64,000 bases of DNA from the NCBI GenBank assembly GCA_963715575.1, contig OY970250.1, positions 2,108,001-2,172,000 on the forward strand, written 5' to 3'. Source of the DNA: AC-32 sp963715575. GTDB lineage: Bacteria > Actinomycetota > Thermoleophilia > Gaiellales > Gaiellaceae. The translations under genes and the position numbers were made by a program. The notes beneath the pieces are model-generated. The model was not told the origin of the DNA. It saw only the letters and a list, made by a program, of their open reading frames with translations, and ran no database searches. Numbering within the stretch: the stretch's first letter is position 1; each line of letters starts with the position of its first letter. Shown piece after piece: positions 23,991 through 31,840 of the stretch.

Positions 23991-24018
23991 CCAGTTAGCA
24001 CCAAGTTCGTAACCCACG
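23986..24018 (+). promoter_or_regulatory. candidate Pho box of ppk (three 11-bp repeats)
   Basis: CGTAACCAGTT, AGCACCAAGTT and CGTAACCCACG are contiguous 11-bp units ending 30 bp before the ppk GTG. The first overlaps the pstS stop codon. Confidence 0.6.
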
Positions 24019-24048
24019 GCCGGCGTCGGCAGGAGAAGATAGGCGGTC

Positions 24049-26139
24049 GTGACCGTGGGCACCGCCGAGGCACAACCGAGGTTCCTGAACCGGGAGCTGT
24101 CGCAGCTCGACTTCAACGGGCGGGTGCTCGAGGTCGCCCGCGACGACTCGCTGCCGCTGCTCGAACGGGTCAACTTCTGCTCGATCTTCTCCTCGAACAT
24201 GGACGAGTTCTTCATGGTCCGCGTGGCCGGGCTGATGGACCAGGTCGCGGCCGGAGTCACCGTGCGCTCGCCCGACGGGATGACGTCGCAGGCCGCGCTC
24301 GCCGAGATCCGTGAGCGCACGATGACGCTCGCCGCCGAGCAGGCGAAGCTCTGGAAGCGCCACTTGAAGCCCGCGCTGGAGGCGCAAGGGATCGTGGTCG
24401 CCGAGATCGAGGACCTCGAGCCGGAGGAGCTCGCGGAGCTCGAGCGGGCCTTCGACAGCGAGATTTTCCCCGTCCTGACGCCGCTCGCCGTCGGGCCGGG
24501 CCAGCCGTTCCCGTACATCTCCGGGCTCTCGCTCAGCCTCGGCCTGTTCGTGCGCGACCCGGAGACAAGCGAGGAGCGGTTCGCGCGCGTCAAGGTCCCT
24601 GAGCTGCTGCCGCGCTTCCTGCCGATCGGCTCGCGCGGCCTGTTCCTGCCGCTCGAGCGCGTGATCCGGCACTTCCTCTCGTGGCTGTTCCCGACGATGG
24701 AGGTCGTCGAGTGCACGATCTTCCGGGTCACGCGCGACGCCGACTTCGCGGTCTCCGACGAGGCCGACGACCTGCTCGAGGCCGTCGAGCTCGAGCTGCG
24801 ACGCCGCCGCTTCGGCGATGCCGTGCGCGTCGAGGTCTCCGGCTCCTGCTCGACGCGGATGCTCGAGCAGCTGAAGATCGGGCTCGACGTCGCCGAGGGC
24901 CAGATCTACCTCGTGCCCGGCCTGCTCGACCTCGCCGAGCTGAACGAGCTGGCGGCGCTCGACCGGCCCGAGCTGAAGGAAGATCCATGGGTGCCGGTGG
25001 TGCCGACGCGCTTCGCCTCCGGCGATGCCGACGCGCTCTTCGCCGAGCTGCGCAAGAGCCCGGTGCTCGTCCACCATCCCTACGACTCGTTCGCGCGCAC
25101 GTTTGAGTGGTTCGTGCGCACGGCCGCCACCGATCCGCGCACGCTCGCCGTTAAGACCACTGTCTACCGCACCAGCGACGACTCGCCGCACGTGCCCGCG
25201 CTGATCGAGGCCGCCGAGGAGGGCAAGCAGACCGTCTGCCTGGTCGAGCTGAAGGCCCGCTTCGACGAGCACCGCAACATCGAATGGTCGCGCGCGCTCG
25301 AGTCGGCGGGCGTCCACGTCGTCTACGGCTTCCCCGACATGAAGATCCACGCCAAGGGCACGCTGATCGTGCGGCGCGAGGCCGACGGGGGCCTGCGCCG
25401 GTACGCGCACATCGGCACCGGGAACTACAACGCGGTCACGGCCCGGCTGTATGAGGACTTCAGCCTCTTCACCGGCGACGAGGAGGTCACCGCCGACCTG
25501 GCCGACCTGTTCAACTACCTGACCGGCTTCGGGCGGCCGCACGCCTTCCGCAAGCTGCTGGTGGCGCCGTTCACGATGCGGACCGGCCTGGTCGACCACA
25601 TCCGCGCGTGCGCCGCCGCCGCCGAGGCGGGCAAGCCGGCCCGCATCCGGATCAAGGTCAACCATCTCGCCGACGAGGAGATCGTGCGCGAGCTCTACGC
25701 GGCCGCGGACGTGGGCGTAGACGTCGAGATCTTCGCCCGCACGACCTGCACGCTCTGGCCGCGGCGCCGCGGCGGCAAGGAGGACATCAAGGTGCGCACG
25801 CTGCTCGGCCGCTTCTTCGAGCACAGCCGCTTCTTCATCTTCGAGGCCGACGGCGAGAGCACGTTCCTGCTGGGCAGCGCCGACCTGATGCGGCGCAACC
25901 TCGACCATCGGATCGAGATCCTCGTCCCGGTCGAGGATGCCCGCAGCCAGCGGGAGCTGAGCCGCACCTTCGACTCGATCATGGACGACACCCGCTGGTC
26001 GTGGGCCCTACGCGCCGACGGCACGTGGGAGCGGGTCCGCGGCAAGAAAGGGAGCGCGGGCCAGAGCCTGCACAGCGCGCTGATGCGGCGCGCCCGCGCC
26101 CGGGCAAGGCGTGCGAACACCGTCTCCCGCGCCCGCTGA
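24049..26139 (+). CDS. ppk1: polyphosphate kinase 1
   Basis: The 696-residue enzyme polymerises the gamma-phosphate of ATP into polyphosphate. It has the N-terminal LNRELSQLDFN motif, the phosphohistidine His434 in MKIHAKGTLIV and His454 in HIGTGNYN, at nearly the same positions as in the E. coli enzyme. Full length is usual for the family. GTG 24049 follows the Pho box. Downstream ppx begins 26 bases after its stop. Regulation with the pst genes would couple phosphate capture to storage. Confidence 0.95.
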   Translation: MTVGTAEAQPRFLNRELSQLDFNGRVLEVARDDSLPLLERVNFCSIFSSNMDEFFMVRVAGLMDQVAAGVTVRSPDGMTSQAALAEIRERTMTLAAEQAKLWKRHLKPALEAQGIVVAEIEDLEPEELAELERAFDSEIFPVLTPLAVGPGQPFPYISGLSLSLGLFVRDPETSEERFARVKVPELLPRFLPIGSRGLFLPLERVIRHFLSWLFPTMEVVECTIFRVTRDADFAVSDEADDLLEAVELELRRRRFGDAVRVEVSGSCSTRMLEQLKIGLDVAEGQIYLVPGLLDLAELNELAALDRPELKEDPWVPVVPTRFASGDADALFAELRKSPVLVHHPYDSFARTFEWFVRTAATDPRTLAVKTTVYRTSDDSPHVPALIEAAEEGKQTVCLVELKARFDEHRNIEWSRALESAGVHVVYGFPDMKIHAKGTLIVRREADGGLRRYAHIGTGNYNAVTARLYEDFSLFTGDEEVTADLADLFNYLTGFGRPHAFRKLLVAPFTMRTGLVDHIRACAAAAEAGKPARIRIKVNHLADEEIVRELYAAADVGVDVEIFARTTCTLWPRRRGGKEDIKVRTLLGRFFEHSRFFIFEADGESTFLLGSADLMRRNLDHRIEILVPVEDARSQRELSRTFDSIMDDTRWSWALRADGTWERVRGKKGSAGQSLHSALMRRARARARRANTVSRAR

Positions 26140-26164
26140 TTTGTCAGCCGACGCGCTGGGAACA

Positions 26165-27061
26165 ATGGAGCTCGTGCGAGTCGCAATTGTCGACGTCGGC
26201 GCGAACACGCTCCGCCTGCTCGTCGCCGTCCCGGACGGTCGGCAAGTCCTGCCCGTGCACGAGGAGCGCGAGCAGCTTGGCCTGGGCGAAGAGGTCGAGC
26301 GCTACGGCTACATCAGCGCGACGAAGTGCGCCGAGGCCGTCGAGGTGGCGCGCGCGCAGACGCGCCGGGCGCGGCGGCTCGGCTGCGAGCGGATCGAGAT
26401 CCTCGTCACCTCGCCCGGCCGCCAGAGCGCCAACAGCGACGAGTTCGCCGATGCGCTCGCGCGCGGAACCGGCGTGCCGGTGCGGATTCTGAGCTCGGAG
26501 GAAGAAGGGATGCTGGCCTGGGACGGCGCGCTCGCGGCGCTCGAGCATCCGCCGGAGAGCGCGGCCGTCTGCGACATCGGCGGCGGCTCGGCCCAGCTGG
26601 TCGTCGGCACGCTCGAGACCGGGCCCGCCTGGGTGCGCTCGGTCGACCTCGGCTCCCTTCGCCTCACGACGAGGTTGCTTGCCGACTCCGACCCGCCCTC
26701 GGCCGAGGCGGTCGAGGCCGCGCGGGCGGCGGCGGCCGAGGCGTTCGACGCCGTCGTTCCCCCGGTCGCGCAGATCGGCCTGGCCGCCGGCGGAACGGCG
26801 CGGGCGCTGCGGCGCGTGGTCGGCAGGCTCGACGCGGAAGGCCTGGCCGAGGCCGTCGCGGAGCTCTCACAACTCAAGCGCGCGAAGATCACCAAGCGGT
26901 ACAACGTCCCGCCTCCGCGGGCGGCGACGCTGCTCGGCGGGGCGATCCTCTTTGCCGAGGCGCAGCGGCGGCTCGGCCTGCCGTTCGAGCTCGCCGGCGG
27001 CGGCGTGCGCGAAGGCTCGGCGCTCGCCTTGTTCCGCGCGTCCGCCGCTGCCTACGCCTAG
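26165..27061 (+). CDS. ppx: exopolyphosphatase Ppx/GppA family
   Basis: The 298-residue protein has the sugar-kinase/actin-fold phosphate loops AIVDVGANTLRLLVA and VCDIGGGSAQLVVG, and a C-terminal GGAILFAEAQRRLGL region. It hydrolyses polyphosphate or pppGpp; the short form without an HD domain resembles actinobacterial Ppx. ATG 26165 is preceded by CTGGGAAC. It follows ppk directly. Its TAG interlocks with the stop of sixA. Confidence 0.88.
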   Translation: MELVRVAIVDVGANTLRLLVAVPDGRQVLPVHEEREQLGLGEEVERYGYISATKCAEAVEVARAQTRRARRLGCERIEILVTSPGRQSANSDEFADALARGTGVPVRILSSEEEGMLAWDGALAALEHPPESAAVCDIGGGSAQLVVGTLETGPAWVRSVDLGSLRLTTRLLADSDPPSAEAVEAARAAAAEAFDAVVPPVAQIGLAAGGTARALRRVVGRLDAEGLAEAVAELSQLKRAKITKRYNVPPPRAATLLGGAILFAEAQRRLGLPFELAGGGVREGSALALFRASAAAYA

Positions 27062-27483
27062 GCGGGCGGGTCGAGGCGCTCGAGCACGTCGAGGCCGCCG
27101 GCCTTCATCTCGAGCACCGCCGTCGCGCCCTTCTTCAGCTTGTCGTCGAGCAGGGCCTCGGCCAGATCGCCGTGGACATTGGCGACGGCAGGTGCGTCGA
27201 GGCTTCGGAAGAGCTCGAGCGCGGCCGCCTCGCCAGCGCCTTCGGCGAGCGAATCGACGGTCTCGATGTGGAGGCCTCGCGCCTCGGCGAGCGGCTCGAC
27301 CGACTGAACGCAGCGGACGTAGGGGCTCGAGAGGATGCGGGTGAAGTCACGCTCCGCGAGCTGAGACACAAGCCCTTCGGCCTGCCGTTGCCCGCGCTCG
27401 TCGAGCGGCCGCAGGCGGTCGTCGTCGCCAGGCCAGGTCTCGCGGTGGCCCGCACGCGCGTGGCGGACGAGGTAGACGATCAC
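27058..27483 (-). CDS. sixA: SixA-type histidine phosphatase
   Basis: The 141-residue phosphatase has the phosphohistidine motif LVRHARAGHRE, an SSPYVRCVQS arginine, and the second histidine in ANVHGDLAEALL. Members dephosphorylate histidine phosphoproteins or nucleotides (MutT-linked forms). GTG 27483 overlaps the CHAD gene stop by 4 bp, so the two proteins are made together, next to ppk and ppx. Confidence 0.85.
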   Translation of the reverse strand: MIVYLVRHARAGHRETWPGDDDRLRPLDERGQRQAEGLVSQLAERDFTRILSSPYVRCVQSVEPLAEARGLHIETVDSLAEGAGEAAALELFRSLDAPAVANVHGDLAEALLDDKLKKGATAVLEMKAGGLDVLERLDPPA

Positions 27484-28601
27484 GCCCAGGCGTCGTGCGC
27501 GGCGCGCTCGAGCTCGCGCCAGGCCTGCGGCAGCTGGACCCGGGCCTCGGCGCGGCGGCTGCGCTCGCGCTCGACCAGGCGCCCCGCGGCGAAGGCGGCG
27601 CCCGAGCCGGGCGAGTCGGCAAGCAGGCCGCGCAGCCGCGCCTCGGCGACGATCGCGTCCTGGTGGGCGCCGAGCACGTCCTGGAACGCCTTCGCGCGCT
27701 CGACGAAATTCCGCGCGGGCTTGCCGACCTCGGCCTCGGCCAGCTCGGCCGTGTACCGCGCGCGCTTGCCGAGGATGCGGGCGCGGTGCAGCTCCTCGTC
27801 GGTGGCGTCCGACCCGAGCCGCTCGGCCAGCTTGCGCAGGCGCTTGAACTCCTTGGCGGCCAGCTTGCGCAGCGAGACCTCGCCGCGCTGGACGCGCGGG
27901 CCACGCGCTGCCGACTCGAGCCCGTCGAGCAGCCAGAAGTAGCGCTCGCTGGTCAGGGCGTCGAGTGCGATCGCCTGCGCCGTCTCGCGCTCCGCGGCCA
28001 GCAGCTCGACGAGCGCGCCGGCAGCCGTGCGCTCGGGCTGCTCGAGCTCCTCGATCTCTCGCTGCAGGTGCCGCACGAGCACGTCGATGTCGCGGCGACG
28101 GCCGAGCGCGCTGCCGAGCCAGTGCAGCTCGTCGCGCAGCGGCTCCGACCAGGACGGGTCGAGCACCGGGCGCGCGGCGCGGAGGATCGCACGCGAGCGG
28201 CGCACCGCCACGCGCAGCCGGTGGACGTCTTCGGCGTCGAGATCGAGCCTGACGCCCGGGTCGTGGCGCAGGATCTGCGCGTACTGCCGCTCGAGCATCG
28301 AGCGCAGCCGGCCGATCGAGTCGTCCGACCTCTCGACGCGGCCGTTCGGGCTCGTGCCGTCGAGCCGCTCGGGGTTGGCCCCACGCAGGAACGCCGGCAG
28401 CACGCGGGCGACGTCGGCCGGCGGCGTGACCGGGCCGCCGAGCTGCTCGACCACGAGCGGCTCGTCGTCGTCGCGCGGCAGCTCCAGCCGCCAGATGCCC
28501 TTGCCGTGCTCGAGGCGCCGTGAGAGCGTCGCCCCGGCGAGCTCGAGACGTCGCTCCGGGAGGTCGTAGTGCGCGACCTCGGCAACCTCGTTCTCGCTCA
28601 C
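27480..28601 (-). CDS. CHAD-domain protein with a remnant CYTH domain
   Basis: The 373-residue protein has a C-terminal CHAD domain (about residues 95-373) rich in conserved His and basic residues (DVHRLRVAVRRSRAILR; HRARILGKRARYTAELAE). CHAD domains bind polyphosphate. The N-terminal about 75 residues (HYDLPERRLELAGATLSRRL) match the middle of CYTH triphosphatases, but the N-terminal ExExK catalytic strand is absent, so enzyme activity is doubtful. It forms an operon with sixA, beside ppk and ppx. Confidence 0.85.
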   Translation of the reverse strand: MSENEVAEVAHYDLPERRLELAGATLSRRLEHGKGIWRLELPRDDDEPLVVEQLGGPVTPPADVARVLPAFLRGANPERLDGTSPNGRVERSDDSIGRLRSMLERQYAQILRHDPGVRLDLDAEDVHRLRVAVRRSRAILRAARPVLDPSWSEPLRDELHWLGSALGRRRDIDVLVRHLQREIEELEQPERTAAGALVELLAAERETAQAIALDALTSERYFWLLDGLESAARGPRVQRGEVSLRKLAAKEFKRLRKLAERLGSDATDEELHRARILGKRARYTAELAEAEVGKPARNFVERAKAFQDVLGAHQDAIVAEARLRGLLADSPGSGAAFAAGRLVERERSRRAEARVQLPQAWRELERAAHDAWA

Positions 28602-28624
28602 GCCGGGATGCTACGTAACGAGGC

Positions 28625-28652
28625 GCGGGAGAGGCGCAAGCGCCCCTCCCGC
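28625..28652. repeat. strong 28-nt hairpin upstream of the CHAD gene
   Basis: GCGGGAG and GGCGC pair with GCGCC and CTCCCGC with one central A/C mismatch and a two-base loop. It lies in the leader of the CHAD gene and resembles the moeZ palindrome in size and design. Confidence 0.6.
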
Positions 28653-28736
28653 CGGATCGGCCGCGCCCCAAGGGAGAGGGGGGAGAACGCGGCCGACTAC
28701 CTGCCTTGTGAGACCTCAGACGCCGGCCGCGGCTTG

Positions 28737-28745
28737 CTGTTAGCG
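28737..28745 (+). repeat. left target-site duplication CTGTTAGCG
   Basis: The nine bases are repeated exactly at 31850-31858 on the other side of the IS1-like element. Confidence 0.9.
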
Positions 28746-28780
28746 GGTAGTGGGTCAGTTTCACGAGATTTCACGAATCG
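28746..28780 (+). repeat. left terminal inverted repeat of the element
   Basis: GGTAGTGGGTCAG, a 6-base spacer, then GAGATTTCACGAATCG. It pairs with 31818-31849, where the spacer is three bases. Confidence 0.85.
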
Positions 28781-28855
28781 CTTACTTAGTGCCGTAAACG
28801 TTCTTCTGGCGATCCCGCGAACGGTCCCTCCCTGTCGGATGTTCAGAATGGACTC

Positions 28856-29215
28856 ATGTCAAAGCTGTACCGAGCCATTCGCAAGGACGAGGACGGTGGT
28901 CCTTGGATATCCCACACCGTCGCCAAGGGGCTCGGCGTCCGACGCGATCACGACATTTACCCGGATGACGAGGACCTCGTTCACGCCGACTCAGGCGGTC
29001 CCTCGGTTTGTCTCACCCCCGAAGGATTCCCCCCGTTCCTGCGCGAAGAGCCAGTCTGGGAGATGGAAGAAGACGAGCTTCCGGACCACCTCTGCTACAC
29101 CGATGATCCGAAGAGGGAGGGCCATGGCTTCCTTGAACCGGTCTACAGCATGGAGTTTCGGGATTTTCAAACGGCAATTGAGGAAATACGCGACCTATGG
29201 CGCGAGTGTCCCTAA
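28856..29215 (+). CDS. passenger gene: acidic hypothetical protein (119 aa)
   Basis: I do not recognise this 119-residue soluble protein. It begins MSKLYRAIRKDEDGG, has an acidic centre (VWEMEEDELPDHL) and ends EFRDFQTAIEEIRDLWRECP. The ATG at 28856 lies six bases after CAGAAT, a plausible weak -10 box for a leaderless message. It is the first gene inside the left end of the element, and the 82-aa gene follows 13 bases later. There is no signal peptide or obvious DNA-binding motif. Confidence 0.7.
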   Translation: MSKLYRAIRKDEDGGPWISHTVAKGLGVRRDHDIYPDDEDLVHADSGGPSVCLTPEGFPPFLREEPVWEMEEDELPDHLCYTDDPKREGHGFLEPVYSMEFRDFQTAIEEIRDLWRECP

Positions 29216-29228
29216 CATGGGAGTGACA

Positions 29229-29477
29229 ATGGCCGTCAAAGATCGCATCGCATTCGACGTCGAAGCTGCCGTACACGCCAACGATCCCGTAGGCCAGCTA
29301 CGCGATGCCGTCCATTGCGAGCTGTACGAGCGGGGCACCGACCGTGACGAGTTGCTTGCGAAGCTCGACGCTCACCGCCTTGACTACAAGGCCGAGGGGC
29401 GAGAGCAGGACGAGGAAGCGGTAACGCGGATCATGGAGCGCCTCGTCGGTTGGTGCGCTCCGGCGGCGCGCATATAA
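29229..29477 (+). CDS. passenger gene: conserved-type hypothetical protein (82 aa)
   Basis: The 82-residue protein is predicted helical: LRDAVHCELYERGTDRDELL, then EAVTRIMERLVGWCAPAARI. The pattern of a charged helix pair followed by GWC-x-P near the C-terminus is seen in many small bacterial proteins of unknown role; this recollection is not verified. ATG 29229 has GGGAG at 29219-29223; ATG 29217 would add four residues. It appears co-transcribed with the 119-aa gene. Confidence 0.7.
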   Translation: MAVKDRIAFDVEAAVHANDPVGQLRDAVHCELYERGTDRDELLAKLDAHRLDYKAEGREQDEEAVTRIMERLVGWCAPAARI

Positions 29478-29496
29478 GCCGCCCCAGGGCTCGCGC

Positions 29497-29502
29497 TACA
29501 CT
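29497..29502 (+). promoter_or_regulatory. -10 box TACACT for the 78-aa passenger gene
   Basis: TACACT, six bases, ATG 29509, with no SD. The same spacing as host leaderless genes. Confidence 0.55.
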
Positions 29503-29508
29503 CCACCT

Positions 29509-29745
29509 ATGCCTGACCGCTCACGGAAGCGTCCGAGCGATCCCAACGCTCTCGGCAAGCAGCTGGTGGATGAGGCGACCGGCCAGGCCGAGCCCTTCGA
29601 TGCTGATGCGGGGAAGGACCCTGCCGCCGTCGCGCTCGGTCGCAAGGGTGGGCTCAAGGGCGGCAAGGCAAGGGCCGCGAGAATGACCCCCAAGCAGCGG
29701 AGCGAAGCTGCGCGTAAGGCCGCTAAAGCACGTTGGCAGCGTTAG
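29509..29745 (+). CDS. passenger gene: small basic protein with KGG/ARW motif (78 aa)
   Basis: The 78-residue protein has an N-terminal part with QLVDEATGQAEPF and GKDPAAVALGRKGG, then a strongly basic tail, GGKARAARMTPKQRSEAARK, ending KARWQR. Proteins of this pattern are widespread and unstudied as far as I know. The tail probably binds nucleic acid (inference). A nearly identical motif opens the neighbouring P63C protein. Its TAG interlocks with the P63C stop (TTAG). Confidence 0.75.
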   Translation: MPDRSRKRPSDPNALGKQLVDEATGQAEPFDADAGKDPAAVALGRKGGLKGGKARAARMTPKQRSEAARKAAKARWQR

Positions 29746-30764
29746 TCCCCGTCGACGAACTCATCCACCTTCAGAGGTAGGCGCATCTGGGGGGGCGGGA
29801 ACGCGCGCTCGAACAAATCCTCGAACTGATCCTTGTCTTCCGCGATCCGCATGAGTGTTGTCACCGTCGAGATCTGGCGGTCCAGATGCGTGTTCCCCGT
29901 CTCTGCCGTCAGATACTGATGATGCTTGTGCTTCCGCCAGCCCTTGTCGGTGACCGGATTCAACTCTCGCAGTTCATCAAGCACGCCTGGCGGCAGCTGG
30001 TCGTAGACGTACTTGTTGATGAGTTTGCCGACATAAGGCGTCCGTTTGGCCATACCGGGTCTGTAGTCCCAGCCCTGTAGCCGGTAGACCTGCTCGAAGA
30101 ATTCATCGGGGAACATCTTCGTCCACGGTCGTAGCTCTGCCTGAACATAGAACTCAAGAATTCGGCGCAACTCGTCGCGAGCGCGAACCTCCTGGTAGCC
30201 CGTCGCCTCGTCGACCAGAGCGATGATCCCGACCTTCGCGAGACTTCTGACGAGGATCTCGCAAATCTCCGCGACAGGCTCCTGGCTCTTGAGGATCTTG
30301 CCGGCCTTCCGAGCCTCCAGATAGACGTCGCAGACCATCGGGAGGATCTCTGCCTGGTACCCGTAGGCGCGACCGCCGGTGACAGGTCGGTAGGGGATCG
30401 GATCGAGCATTTCGCGCAAGTCGTCACCGATGAACTCGTGCAGATTCGACGCGGCGAGGAAGGGAGGTAGCCCACCGGCCTCACTCCCCGTCTTCCCCTT
30501 TGCGCTCCGCGCCCGCCCAAGCGTCTGGAGAACGGTCTGCTGCGCCAAGACGCGCATCCCGTCCGAGAGGACGGCACAGCGGATCTCCTGGTTTCCGATA
30601 ACGAGGGAACCATCGTTGACGGCGGTGTGTGCGTCTGTACCCCAGCGAGCCAGCGCACCCGCCCGTGCGATCTCGCTGCGTTGCGCGCGACTCAAACGCT
30701 GAGCACGCGCCTTCCCGCCCTTTGACGCGGCTACCACGAGGTCCGTCGATTTCTTCCTAGCCAT
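29742..30764 (-). CDS. passenger gene: P63C-domain protein
   Basis: The 340-residue protein starts with a basic KGG-type motif (residues about 14-41, GGKARAQRLSRAQRSEIARA, then LARW). The P63C domain follows: ALVDEATGYQEVRARDELRR, then FPDEFFEQVYRLQGWDY and NKYVYDQLPPGVLDELRELN. P63C domains occur in phages and mobile elements with no known biochemical role. ATG 30764 is preceded by GAAGGAG. It faces the transposase across a repeat-rich 185-bp region and could regulate it, which is inference. Confidence 0.85.
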   Translation of the reverse strand: MARKKSTDLVVAASKGGKARAQRLSRAQRSEIARAGALARWGTDAHTAVNDGSLVIGNQEIRCAVLSDGMRVLAQQTVLQTLGRARSAKGKTGSEAGGLPPFLAASNLHEFIGDDLREMLDPIPYRPVTGGRAYGYQAEILPMVCDVYLEARKAGKILKSQEPVAEICEILVRSLAKVGIIALVDEATGYQEVRARDELRRILEFYVQAELRPWTKMFPDEFFEQVYRLQGWDYRPGMAKRTPYVGKLINKYVYDQLPPGVLDELRELNPVTDKGWRKHKHHQYLTAETGNTHLDRQISTVTTLMRIAEDKDQFEDLFERAFPPPQMRLPLKVDEFVDGD

Positions 30765-30780
30765 CCTGCGCTCCTTCGTC

Positions 30781-30912
30781 TATGCTTGCCTACTAAGCAT
30801 CATGGTAACACACGTCGACGAAAACACCGCATCCCGTGAATTCTTGGCTTGAAACAGCCGAAAACCACGTCGACGACTTCGAGTTTTTCGGTAAGCATTT
30901 CTCGCAAGCATA
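30781..30912. promoter_or_regulatory. repeat-rich control region between P63C and transposase genes
   Basis: TATGCTTGC (30781-30789) is the exact inverse of GCAAGCATA (30904-30912). ATGCTT/AAGCAT form an inverted repeat at 30782-30800, AAGCAT recurs at 30893-30898, and CACGTCGACGA is directly repeated at 30811-30821 and 30866-30876. These are candidate operators or transposase-binding sites. Confidence 0.5.
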
Positions 30913-30913
30913 C

Positions 30914-30942
30914 TTGACATAGCGTGACCGGTAACGCATAAT
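30914..30942 (+). promoter_or_regulatory. transposase promoter TTGACA-17-CATAAT
   Basis: A consensus -35 at 30914-30919 and CATAAT at 30937-30942 have ideal 17-bp spacing. ATG 30950 follows seven bases later, so the message is probably leaderless. Confidence 0.75.
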
Positions 30943-30949
30943 GGTCAGT

Positions 30950-31840
30950 ATGAATCGCCTCTCAGCCGAACGCCGGAAGCAAGTTGTCGCCGCGCTCGTG
31001 GAGGGCAACTCGATCCGCGCCACGGTGCGAATGACCGGCGTGGCGAAGAACACCGTCACGAAGCTGCTGGTTGATCTCGGCACCGTCTGCTCGATCCACC
31101 AAGACCGCGTGATGCGCGATCTGACGTGCGAGCGGATTCAGTGCGATGAGATTTGGGCTTTCGTCGGCATGAAAGAGAAGAACGTCCCGCAGGCGCGGCA
31201 GGGCGAGGGCGGCATCGGTGATGTCTGGACGCACGTTGCGATTGACGCCGACACGAAGCTCGTTCCGAGCTACCTGGTTGGTGGGCGCGGCCCCGACGAG
31301 GCGCGAGAGTTCATCGCTGACCTAGCGAAGCGCCTGCGGCATCGCGTCCAGCTCACGACAGACGGCCACTACCCGTACCTCCGCGCCGTGCGCGACGGCT
31401 TCAAGGGCGACATCGACTACAGCGTCCTTGTGAAGCACTACAGCTCGCAGGGCACCGGGCGCTACTCGCCAGCCGTCTGCACCGGGATCAGCAAGTCCAC
31501 GGTGCGCGGCAACCCCGACCCCGATCACGTCTCGACCAGCTTCGTCGAGCGGCAGAACCTGACGATGCGGATGTCGATGCGGCGCTTCACGCGGCTGACC
31601 AACGCCTTCTCAAAGAAGGTCGAGAACCTGACCGCCGCCGTCAGCCTGCACTTCTTCCACTACAACTTCTGCCGCGTCCACAAGACTCTCGGCACGACCC
31701 CCGCCGTGGCCGCTGGCGTTGCCGATCACGTCTGGACTCTGGACGAGCTGGTCGGCCTGCTGGAAGAAGCCGAGGCCACGCCGATCAAGCGCGGCAGGTA
31801 CGCCAAGACGCGAAAGGCGAACCGTGAGATTTCAACCTGA
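30950..31840 (+). CDS. IS1-family transposase
   Basis: The 296-residue protein has an N-terminal helix-turn-helix (RKQVVAALVEGNSIRATVRM) and an IS1-type catalytic domain with Asp66 (QCDEIWAFVGMKEKN), Asp138 (TTDGHYPYL) and Glu200 (SFVERQNLTMRM). The C-terminal motif HFFHYNFCRVHKTLGTTP is typical. It is a single complete frame, without the insAB frameshift of classical IS1. ATG 30950 is chosen because the earlier ATG 30941 lies in the -10 box. The stop codon lies in the right inverted repeat. Confidence 0.9.
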   Translation: MNRLSAERRKQVVAALVEGNSIRATVRMTGVAKNTVTKLLVDLGTVCSIHQDRVMRDLTCERIQCDEIWAFVGMKEKNVPQARQGEGGIGDVWTHVAIDADTKLVPSYLVGGRGPDEAREFIADLAKRLRHRVQLTTDGHYPYLRAVRDGFKGDIDYSVLVKHYSSQGTGRYSPAVCTGISKSTVRGNPDPDHVSTSFVERQNLTMRMSMRRFTRLTNAFSKKVENLTAAVSLHFFHYNFCRVHKTLGTTPAVAAGVADHVWTLDELVGLLEEAEATPIKRGRYAKTRKANREIST

